NCBI GenBank assembly: GCA_003669255.1
Contig: QWPO01000007.1
Coordinates: 1-10,190 of the forward strand
Reading direction: 5' to 3'
DNA from: Planctomycetota bacterium
GTDB taxonomy: Bacteria > Planctomycetota > Planctomycetia > Pirellulales > UBA1268
DNA: 10,190 nucleotides
Of the stretch, positions 1 through 6,318 are shown in pieces (position 1 is the stretch's first letter; each line of letters starts with the position of its first letter). Under the pieces are notes generated by a model. The model ran no database searches. It saw nothing but the letters and a program-made list of their open reading frames with translations, and was not told where the DNA came from. The translations under genes and the position numbers were made by a program.

Positions 1-1
1 C

Positions 2-535
2 CGGCGACTCACCTCCGACCTCCCGAGAATCACGGCACGGATCGCCGCCTTCATGGCCGTCCTCCGCGGCCGAACACCGCGCTCGGTGACGCTCGCCGTC
101 GAGGTTCGCGATCCGGAACTCGCCTGCAGCTCCTTTGCCGCCGGGCTTCGCGACTCAGGGGCGGTGCCGTGCCTCGCCGTGCACGCCCGCATGCCCCCTG
201 TGGCCGAGCAGGCTGCCGCCTTGGGGCTCGATCGCGACGACTGCCACGTGCCGCTCGTCGCCCGCTGGAACCTCCACGCGGGCCACCGCTATAAGGAAGC
301 GAAGCAGGCGTACTTTCCGTTCAATCGACTTATTCAGGAAGACCCACCCACCCGGACAACCCTTGCGAGCCTCGCCGCGCGGGCTGCAGCGCATGGCCGC
401 GACGTCTTCATCACGATCAATAACAAGGCCGAGGGCTCGGCTCCCTGCTCGGTCGAAAAGCTCGCGGGGGCGATCATGGCGTGCCCCAGCCCCTGGCACG
501 TGGGCCAAGGTGAATCTGTGCCCAAAACACCGTGA
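2..535 (+). CDS. DUF72 (YecE-like) family protein, 3' part only
   Basis: The frame is open from the left edge of the window, so the N-terminal part of the gene lies outside it; 177 codons and a TGA stop are visible. The fragment has the C-terminal hallmarks of one DUF72 subgroup: an ARWNLHAGHRY segment, an aromatic YFPFNRL segment followed by EDPPTR, and the block NNKAEGSAP beginning near visible residue 140, followed by SVEKLAGAI. DUF72 proteins are TIM-barrel-like and of unknown biochemical function. The ATG at 53 lies inside the conserved domain and is unlikely to be the true start, since about 17 in-frame codons precede it without a stop. The chemoreceptor gene starts 145 nt downstream and is probably a separate unit. 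Family assignment is by motif recognition only. Confidence 0.75.
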   Translation, partial: RRLTSDLPRITARIAAFMAVLRGRTPRSVTLAVEVRDPELACSSFAAGLRDSGAVPCLAVHARMPPVAEQAAALGLDRDDCHVPLVARWNLHAGHRYKEAKQAYFPFNRLIQEDPPTRTTLASLAARAAAHGRDVFITINNKAEGSAPCSVEKLAGAIMACPSPWHVGQGESVPKTP

Positions 536-601
536 AAATTGCGGCGCGCGTCGACGCAAGGTAGGCTCCCTTTGCCGCTTGCGCAAAGTTTGCCGGACGG
601 C

Positions 602-619
602 CCGCCTTCTGGCGGTGTT
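602..619 (+). terminator. weak candidate terminator hairpin after the DUF72 gene
   Basis: A CCGCC stem, TTCT loop and GGCGG stem (602-615) is followed by TGTTT. The stem is only 5 bp and the T-tract is poor, so this could be chance in GC-rich DNA. It lies about 65 nt after the DUF72 stop and before the MCP start. A second small inverted repeat, CTTTGC (570-575) with GCAAAG (583-588), sits just upstream. Confidence 0.3.
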
Positions 620-680
620 TCGAGCATCACGGCCTGGCGGGGCCACGGATGCGTCTCAGCATCGTGCGAGCCCATCGTCC

Positions 681-2363
681 ATGAACACCTCGGCCACTCC
701 CCGGCGCATTGGCACCGGATTCTGCATCGTGATCCTGCTGGCGATCCTCGGCGGGCTGTGGGCGATCTGGCAGACCCTCGGCATCAACAAAAACGTCGTG
801 AATCTCGCGACCAACTCGGTGCCGTCGGTCGTCACGCTCAACAAGATCATCCAGCTCAACAACGGCGTGGCCAAGGCGGTCCGGCAGCTCGTCGAGCAGT
901 CGGATAACGAGACAGTCAAGGTCGCCGCGAAGGCCGCGTTCGACACCCAGCGGAAGGAAGCCGACAGGCTCTGTGGTGAGTACCAGACGCTGTTTTCCGA
1001 TGCCGAGGATCAACGGCTTTTCACGGGGGCGAATACAGCCCGGCAGGAGTTCCTGACTGCCGCCGACAAGGTGATCGAGATGACGAGCGGGCAGAAGACG
1101 GCGGAGGCGGTGAGCTTCATGCGTGCTGAGGTTGACCCACTTCTTGATCGCACCGTCGAGGGCCTTAACAAGGACATCGACTACAACATTACGCTCGCGG
1201 CCAAGGAGGCCGAAACGGCCGGACAGAAGGTCTCGCGGACCCTGTGGACGATCATTCCGGCAATGCTCATCTCCACGCTCGTGGGCACCCTGATCGGCTG
1301 GAGCACCGTTCGTTCCACACAAGCGGCCCTCGAGTCGATTAACAACGCCATCCAGGCAGGGATCGACAAGACGAACAACACCCTGCGGGGGATCTCGGAA
1401 TCGCTGCAGCAAGGGGCCGACCAGACCGCGTCGAGTTCGTCGCAGCTCTCGGCGGCCAGCCGGTCGCTGGCGACGGGCTGCAGTGAGCAGGGGGCCTCGG
1501 TCACGGAGACCGGCGCCTCGCTGGAGGAAATCTCCGCGATGATCCGGGCCACCGCCGAGAATGCGGAAAAAGCGAAGGATTTCGCCAACCAGGCCAGGCT
1601 CGCCGCCCAGACCGGCCGCCTCACGATGGACGACATGACCGTCGCCATGAAGTCGATCGAAACGTCGAGCCTCGATATTTCGAAGATCGTGAAGAACATC
1701 GATGAGATCGCCTTCCAGACCAACATCCTGGCCCTCAACGCCGCCGTCGAGGCGGCCCGGGCAGGCGAGGCCGGGGCCGGCTTCGCGGTGGTGGCTGACG
1801 AGGTCCGATCGCTGGCCCAGCGGAGTGCTGCCGCTGCCAAGGAAACAGCCGAGAAAATCGAGGCCGCCATCGTCTCCACGCAACGCGGGTCGAAGACCTG
1901 CGGGAACGTCGGGGCGTCACTCGAGGAGATCGTCGACAAGGTGACCGAGGCCGACACGCTCGTCGCCGAGATCGCAGCCGCCGCGAAGGAACAAGCCCAG
2001 GGGATCCGTCAGGTGGGGGACGCGATGACCCTGATGGACAAGGTGACCCAGGGCAACGCCTCGAGCGCCGAGCAGACATCGTCTGCGGCCGAGCAGCTCA
2101 ACGCCCAGGCCAGGTTGCTCCAAGACAACGTGGAGCAACTGCGGACGCTGATCGCGAGCACCTCAAAGGCCGAGGACGGCCACGATGCCGCGCCGGTCCG
2201 CCAACTTCCCAGACGGGCGGCGGGGGCCGGAACGGCGTCGGCTTTGACGAGCGGAACCCGGCTCGACGGACGCGTCGCCGAGGTACGCCGCAAGCCCCCG
2301 CATATCGTGATGCCCGACGACCGGCTCACCGACGTCGAAGACGCCAACTTCCGAAACTTCTAA
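681..2363 (+). CDS. methyl-accepting chemotaxis protein, HAMP-less, with C-terminal docking pentapeptide
   Basis: Predicted 560-residue inner-membrane chemoreceptor that would control a CheA kinase. Residues about 10-33 form a first membrane helix. Residues 34-187 are a mostly helical sensor region resembling a four-helix bundle. Residues about 188-209 form the second membrane helix. The cytoplasmic part is a long coiled coil with glutamates in methylation-type context (ETGASLEEIS) and the near-invariant hairpin tip IDEIAFQTNILALNAAVEAA starting near residue 340, then GFAVVADEVRSLAQRS. No typical HAMP linker is apparent between the second membrane helix and the signalling coil. The last residues, NFRNF, fit the relaxed CheR/CheB tether pattern x-[HFYW]-x-x-[HFYW] and follow a Pro/Arg/Gly-rich linker from about residue 500. 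The ATG at 681 is preferred because it gives a short N-tail before the first membrane helix; the frame is open further upstream, but that stretch overlaps the DUF72 gene in another frame. No Shine-Dalgarno is visible. No chemotaxis partner genes are in view and the ligand is unknown. Confidence 0.93.
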   Translation: MNTSATPRRIGTGFCIVILLAILGGLWAIWQTLGINKNVVNLATNSVPSVVTLNKIIQLNNGVAKAVRQLVEQSDNETVKVAAKAAFDTQRKEADRLCGEYQTLFSDAEDQRLFTGANTARQEFLTAADKVIEMTSGQKTAEAVSFMRAEVDPLLDRTVEGLNKDIDYNITLAAKEAETAGQKVSRTLWTIIPAMLISTLVGTLIGWSTVRSTQAALESINNAIQAGIDKTNNTLRGISESLQQGADQTASSSSQLSAASRSLATGCSEQGASVTETGASLEEISAMIRATAENAEKAKDFANQARLAAQTGRLTMDDMTVAMKSIETSSLDISKIVKNIDEIAFQTNILALNAAVEAARAGEAGAGFAVVADEVRSLAQRSAAAAKETAEKIEAAIVSTQRGSKTCGNVGASLEEIVDKVTEADTLVAEIAAAAKEQAQGIRQVGDAMTLMDKVTQGNASSAEQTSSAAEQLNAQARLLQDNVEQLRTLIASTSKAEDGHDAAPVRQLPRRAAGAGTASALTSGTRLDGRVAEVRRKPPHIVMPDDRLTDVEDANFRNF

Positions 2364-2376
2364 GTCGCGTCTGATA

Positions 2377-2400
2377 CGCCACGCACTCGAGTGCGTGGCG
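2377..2400. terminator. perfect 24-bp palindrome just after the MCP stop; possible bidirectional terminator
   Basis: The arm CGCCACGCAC, a central TCGA and the arm GTGCGTGGCG make a perfect palindrome starting 13 nt after the MCP stop codon. In RNA it would form a 10-bp stem with a UCGA tetraloop. There is no T-tract, so a classical Rho-independent terminator is not supported. A 3'-end stabilising hairpin or another family of palindromic repeat is equally possible. The REP-like array starts 2 nt later. Confidence 0.45.
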
Positions 2401-2401
2401 A

Positions 2402-2759
2402 GTAGCACAGGTTTTCAACCTGTGCCGAATGTGCCGCGGGTTAACAACCTACGCTACGGATGCATGCTGAGTAGCACAGGTTTCCAACCTGTGCCGGAAT
2501 GTGCCGCAGGTTAACAACCTGCGCTACGGGTGCATACCGAGTAGCACAGGTTTTCAACCTGTGCCGAATGTGCCGCAGGTTGAAAACCTACGCTACGGAT
2601 GCGGGGTGAAAGCCGACCGGCCGTAAGGCCGCGGGCGTATCACGCTGAACGCCGCGTCTGTCATGGCCGCGCCCCACGCCTCACGGCATTGGGCGGAAAG
2701 TAGCACAGGTTTTCAACCTGTGCCGAATGAGCCGCAGGTTGAAAACCTGCGATCCGTAG
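2402..2759. repeat. REP/BIME-like array 1: four composite inverted-repeat units
   Basis: Four units start at GTAG at 2402, 2471, 2541 and 2700; the first three are in near-tandem with a 69-70 bp period. Each unit consists of GTAG, a hairpin with a CAGGTT / AACCTG stem (extended by CA...TG in this array) and a 3-nt loop, a short spacer ending GCCGC, and a second hairpin (AGGTT-NNN-AACCT). Units 1-3 end in GCTACGG, whose CTAC is the complement of the leading GTAG. Unit 1 shows a 9-bp stem at 2405-2425. Loops vary (TTC, TCC, AAC, GAA) while stems are conserved. Unit 4 has a degenerate right end (GATCC where CTAC is expected). The array fills the space between the convergent MCP and ABC-F genes. 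The layout resembles REP/iREP pairs (BIMEs); no transposase is in the window. The 97 bases between units 3 and 4 hold one small hairpin and nothing else recognised. Confidence 0.9.
2618..2631. repeat. small GTAA-loop hairpin between repeat units
   Basis: CGGCC, GTAA and GGCCG form a 5-bp all-GC stem with a GNRA-class tetraloop on the + strand. It lies in the spacer between units 3 and 4 of the array and is unrelated to their sequence. It may be an independent short repeat or 3'-end structure. Only one copy is visible here. Confidence 0.35.
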
Positions 2760-2792
2760 CCGAACGGCCACGCCGCGCTGATGGAACCCGTA

Positions 2793-4592
2793 TCACGCCT
2801 GGTCGAAGGCGGTGAGTTCGTCCTGCAGCACGAGCCACCGCTCCTCGGCAGCGGCCAGTTTCTCCGCCGCGGCCGTCATCTCCGCGTGCAGCCGCACGGC
2901 CTCATCGGCATCGGCTGTTGCCAGCAGCGCCGCGTTGGCCTTTTTTTTCTCCGTGTCGAGGCGGGCGATCGACTTCTCCAGGGTGGAGATCTCCTTGCGC
3001 ACCTCGCGGTCGGTCCGCCCCGGAGCCTTCGCGGCCGAGGCCCGCCGCGGGGCATCGCCGCGACTGGCAGTGGGCTTGCCGCCGCGTCCTGCCGCCGCCT
3101 CGGCGTCGTCGATCTCCTTCGACACACCCGCGAGATAGGTGGCGTAGTCGCCGAGCGTGTTGACCACCCGGCCGTCCTTGACCTCGATCACCGTGGTGGC
3201 CACCGCCTGCATGAACGAGCGGTCGTGGCTGGTGAACACCACCGTCCCCTCGTACGCCACGAGGGCCTGCGCGAGGGCGTCGACCGTCTCCACGTCGAGA
3301 TGGTTGCCCGGCTCGTCGAGCACGAGCACGTTGAAACTGCCGAGCAGCAGACCCGCGAGGCAGAGCCGGGCCCGCTCGCCGCCGGAGAGCACCTTCACCT
3401 TCTTGTCGACCGCGGAGCCGCGAAACAGCATCGCCCCGGCCACGTCGAGGATCCGCTGCTGCTTGGTGCCGATCGCCGCGGCCCGTTCGAGGTGCTCCAG
3501 CACGGTCTGGTCTTCGCGGATGCTGGTGTAGACGTGCTGGGCGTAGACGCCGAGTTCGCAGCCGTAGCCCCACTTCGCCTCGCCGGCGAGCGGGTCGATC
3601 GAGCCGACGAGCGTCCGCAGGAACGTCGTCTTGCCCTGGCCGTTGTCGCCCACGATCGCCGCCCGGGAGCCGTGCTCGACCTCCACCTCGATGCCGTCGG
3701 CGACGGTGCGATCGGGATAGCCGACGACGAGGCCGCGGCAGCGGACGGCCGGCCCCTTGCGGGGATTCACAGCTGGGCACTGGATCGCGGCGGAGGGCGC
3801 GGCTGACGCCACGTCCTCAACCTCGAGTCGCTCCAACTGCCTGGCCTTCGACCTGGCCCGCGAGGCAGTCGAGGCCCGGGCCTTGTTGCGGGCGATGAAG
3901 TCCTCGAGTTGCCGCCGCTTGGCGAGCACGGCCGCGTTGGTCCGCTCGACGTGGGCCAGCTTCTCGCGATGGTAGTCGAGGAAGGCATCGACCTTGCCCG
4001 GATACATCGTCAGCTCGCCGGCGGTGAGGTCGAGCGTCTGGTCGCACGTGGCGCCAAGAAAGGCCCGGTCGTGCGAGACGATCAGGCAGGCCTCGCGGTA
4101 GCCGCGGAGAAAGTGCTCCAGGAGGATCTGCGTCCGCAGGTCGAGAAAGTTGGTCGGCTCGTCGAGCAGGAGAAGATTCGGCTCGTGAAGGAGCAGGGCG
4201 GCGAGCTTCACGCGTGTCTGCCAGCCGCCGGAGAGTTCGGACACCGGGCCGGTGAGCCGAGTTCCCTTGATCTCGAAGTCGCCCGCCACCTCGCCGCACT
4301 TCCAGTCGGCCTGGCCGCTGTCCCGCATCAGGAAGTCGAGGGCCGACTCGCCGGGCAGGAAGGGATCGTGTTGCCGCAGGTAGCCGATCCGCAGCCGCGG
4401 ATGCCGGACGATCTCGCCGGAGTCAAGTTCCTCCTCACCGAGAATCACCCGGAGCAGCGTGCTCTTGCCAGCGCCGTTTCGGCCGATGAAACCCACCCGC
4501 CCGTCGTCGGTGATCGTCGCCGAGGCCTCGTCGAGGAGCACCTGGTCGCCATACCGCTTGCAGGCGTTTTTAATGTCGAGAAGGACGGCCAT
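2793..4592 (-). CDS. ABC-F family ATPase (Uup-like), ribosome-associated type
   Basis: Predicted 599-residue soluble protein with two ATP-binding cassettes and no membrane segments. Such ABC-F proteins act on ribosomes rather than as transporters. Cassette 1 has Walker A GRNGAGKST (37-45), signature LSGGWQTRV (120-128), Walker B with DEPTNFLD (144-151) and SHD switch (173-175). A charged, Arg/Lys-rich inter-domain linker spans about 185-260. Cassette 2 has Walker A GDNGQGKTT (315-323), signature LSGGERARL (402-410), Walker B with DEPGNHLD (426-433, Gly where Thr is usual) and SHD (455-457). Residues about 525-595 are a charged coiled coil after a low-complexity linker, the arrangement in Uup-type members. 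The start at 4592 is chosen because MAVLLDIKNACKRYGDQ begins the conserved domain; an in-frame ATG at 4670 would add an implausible Pro/Gly-rich tail. No Shine-Dalgarno is visible. An A8 run lies in the coiled-coil coding region (see findings). The exact role (Uup, resistance factor or other) cannot be assigned. Confidence 0.95.
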   Translation of the reverse strand: MAVLLDIKNACKRYGDQVLLDEASATITDDGRVGFIGRNGAGKSTLLRVILGEEELDSGEIVRHPRLRIGYLRQHDPFLPGESALDFLMRDSGQADWKCGEVAGDFEIKGTRLTGPVSELSGGWQTRVKLAALLLHEPNLLLLDEPTNFLDLRTQILLEHFLRGYREACLIVSHDRAFLGATCDQTLDLTAGELTMYPGKVDAFLDYHREKLAHVERTNAAVLAKRRQLEDFIARNKARASTASRARSKARQLERLEVEDVASAAPSAAIQCPAVNPRKGPAVRCRGLVVGYPDRTVADGIEVEVEHGSRAAIVGDNGQGKTTFLRTLVGSIDPLAGEAKWGYGCELGVYAQHVYTSIREDQTVLEHLERAAAIGTKQQRILDVAGAMLFRGSAVDKKVKVLSGGERARLCLAGLLLGSFNVLVLDEPGNHLDVETVDALAQALVAYEGTVVFTSHDRSFMQAVATTVIEVKDGRVVNTLGDYATYLAGVSKEIDDAEAAAGRGGKPTASRGDAPRRASAAKAPGRTDREVRKEISTLEKSIARLDTEKKKANAALLATADADEAVRLHAEMTAAAEKLAAAEERWLVLQDELTAFDQA

Positions 4593-4683
4593 CGGGTGGG
4601 GTGGGGGGCTGGGGTCGACAACACCCGACCCGGGGCCTCGCAGGGTAAGGGTCCGCAGGCCTTCCGCCAAGGTCGCCGTCGCG

Positions 4684-4693
4684 GAAACGTTTC
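4684..4693. promoter_or_regulatory. LacI-family-like operator palindrome
   Basis: GAAACGTTTC is a perfect 10-bp palindrome with the central CG typical of LacI/PurR/CcpA-type operators. It lies in the 185-bp region between the divergent ABC-F and oxidoreductase genes, about 85 nt before the oxidoreductase start. GCTACCAT follows directly and could serve as a -10-like element, but no convincing -35 is seen. Control of a sugar-type oxidoreductase by a LacI-type repressor would make sense, but no regulator gene is in view. Confidence 0.3.
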
Positions 4694-4765
4694 GCTACCA
4701 TACCGTATGCCGGTCGGGCACGGTCGCCCCTACAAATCACCGGCTCATCCATCCCTGGCTGACCC

Positions 4766-4770
4766 AAGGA
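4766..4770 (+). promoter_or_regulatory. ribosome binding site of the oxidoreductase gene
   Basis: AAGGA lies 7 nt before the ATG at 4778 and supports that start. It is one of only two good Shine-Dalgarno matches in the window. Confidence 0.6.
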
Positions 4771-4777
4771 ATAATTC

Positions 4778-6307
4778 ATGGCCTCCGCCTCCCGCCGTAG
4801 CTTTCTCGGAAAGACCACCCTCGCCGGCGCCGGCTATTTCGTGGCCGCCGGCACCCGCACCGCCTGGAGCACCTCGGCCAACGAGCAGCTCAACGTGGCC
4901 TGCATCGGCGTGGGGGGCAAGGGGAGCAGCGACTCCGACAACGCCGCCCTGTTCGGCAATGTGATCGCGATCTGCGACGTCGACCGCAACACCCTCGAGA
5001 GCAAGGCCAAGTCGGAGAAGTTCCAGGAAGCCGCACGATTCACCGACTTCCGCGAACTCTTCGCGAAGCACGGCAAAGACATCGACATGTGCACCGTGTC
5101 GACGCCCGATCACATGCACGGCCCGGTGACACTCGAGGCCATGCGGCAGGGCATCTCCTGCTACACGCAGAAGCCGCTCACCCGCACGATCTACGAGGCG
5201 CGGTTGCTCACGAATATGGCCAAGGAGATGGCCAATAAGGGCGTGGTCACGCAGATGGGCAACCAGGGCACGGCGCTCGACTCGTCCCGCGAGGCGATCG
5301 CCCAGATCAAAACGGGCGTGCTCGGCCCCCTCAAGGAGGTCTACGCCTGGTCGAACCGGCCCGTCTGGGCCCAGGGCCCCGGCCGCCGCATGAACGTCCG
5401 CAAGTATCAGACGCAGGCGATGAAGGAGGTGGACGAGCAGGAGGACACTTCGATCACCGCCGAGGAGGTCTCGGAAATCGTCTCCGACCTCGTGAAGAAG
5501 AAGCAGCAGGAGATCGGCAAGGCGCTCGAGCGGGTTGACTGGAAGGCCTGGCTGGGCGTGGCCCCGTCGCGGGAGTTCTGGCCCGGCCTCTACCACTCGT
5601 TCCAGCACCGCGGCTGGTGGGACTTTGGCACGGGCGCCCTGGGCGACATGGCCTGCCACCAGCTCACCGTGCCCTATGCCGCCTGCGGCCTGCGGGATCC
5701 GATCTCCGTGGTCGCCCGCACCACCGGCCACGACTTCGACAGCTTCCCCGCGAGTTCGATCATCAAGTTTGAGTTCCCCGAAACGGCCGAGCGGCCCGCG
5801 ATCCCGTTCTGGTGGTACGACCGCAAGGGCAACAAGCCACCGATGGAGGTGTTCTCCAAGTGGGGCATCGACACGGTGTCCGACAGCGGCGTGCTCGTCG
5901 TGGGCGAGAAGGGAGCCTTCTACAGCACCGACGACTACTGCGGAAAGTACGAACTCAAGGGCGTCAAGCCGGTGACGGCCGACTACGAGAAGGCCGAAGA
6001 CCAGGGCAAGGGCTTCGACGTCAACAACATGTACGAGTTCTTCCGCGCCAAGCGGGAGGGCAACTACGCGATCGCGAAGTCCAACTTCATCGACCGGGCC
6101 GGCCCGCTCACCGAGACGATCCTGCTTGGCAACCTCGCGGTCTGGGCGGCGGCCCAGGGGGGTGCCAACGGCGACATGGGCGACTGGGGCGAGAAGGTCG
6201 AGTGGGACGCCAAGAACCTGAAGGTCACCAACCTCGACGCGCTCAAAACGCCACGGGTCGCCGACCTGATCAAGCCCGTGTATCGCACCGGTTACCGCCT
6301 CGACTGA
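4778..6307 (+). CDS. Tat-exported Gfo/Idh/MocA family oxidoreductase
   Basis: Predicted 509-residue NAD(P)-dependent oxidoreductase. The N-terminus carries a twin-arginine signal (RRSFLGK at 6-12, then a hydrophobic stretch to about 26), so it should be exported folded with its cofactor. The Rossmann fold begins at about 38 with CIGVGGKGS (42-50), and ICDVDR (65-70) ends the second strand. STPDHMHGP (108-116) and QKP (131-133) correspond to the family's nucleotide-site and catalytic-lysine motifs; the usual EKP reads QKP here. The C-terminal domain includes WWDFGTGALGDMACHQ (280-295) with the expected histidine, and WWYDRKGNKPP (345-355). Residues about 207-251 form a highly charged, probably helical insertion between the RPVWAQG segment and WKAWLG, longer than I expect for this family. 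Substrates of exported relatives are generally sugars or polyols; none can be named here. The LRR gene follows after 11 nt, so the two are probably co-transcribed. Confidence 0.93.
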   Translation: MASASRRSFLGKTTLAGAGYFVAAGTRTAWSTSANEQLNVACIGVGGKGSSDSDNAALFGNVIAICDVDRNTLESKAKSEKFQEAARFTDFRELFAKHGKDIDMCTVSTPDHMHGPVTLEAMRQGISCYTQKPLTRTIYEARLLTNMAKEMANKGVVTQMGNQGTALDSSREAIAQIKTGVLGPLKEVYAWSNRPVWAQGPGRRMNVRKYQTQAMKEVDEQEDTSITAEEVSEIVSDLVKKKQQEIGKALERVDWKAWLGVAPSREFWPGLYHSFQHRGWWDFGTGALGDMACHQLTVPYAACGLRDPISVVARTTGHDFDSFPASSIIKFEFPETAERPAIPFWWYDRKGNKPPMEVFSKWGIDTVSDSGVLVVGEKGAFYSTDDYCGKYELKGVKPVTADYEKAEDQGKGFDVNNMYEFFRAKREGNYAIAKSNFIDRAGPLTETILLGNLAVWAAAQGGANGDMGDWGEKVEWDAKNLKVTNLDALKTPRVADLIKPVYRTGYRLD

Positions 6308-6318
6308 GCCCACCCACC

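Noticed and set aside
135..680. Long N-terminal extension of the chemoreceptor in the same open frame
   Set aside because: It overlaps the DUF72 gene in another frame, is Arg/Pro/Ser-rich as expected for a shadow of GC-rich coding DNA, and would bury the first membrane helix behind about 180 unrelated residues.
2402..2759. CRISPR array
   Set aside because: Repeats are palindromic composites and the sequences between them are near-identical or irregular rather than unique spacers; no cas genes are present.
4593..4670. 26-residue N-terminal extension of the ABC-F protein
   Set aside because: The added residues are Pro/Gly-rich and unlike the family; the conserved domain begins at the ATG at 4592.
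2781..4964. Large open frames on the plus strand across the ABC-F gene (2781-3806, 3909-4964)
   Set aside because: They are antisense to a gene with complete double-cassette ABC motifs and show no recognisable domains; high third-position GC opens such frames by chance.
4745..6313. 522-codon open frame on the minus strand across the oxidoreductase gene
   Set aside because: It is antisense to a well-supported gene and its composition (Val, Arg, His, Gly, Leu) is that of a mirrored GC-rich frame; no motif is seen.
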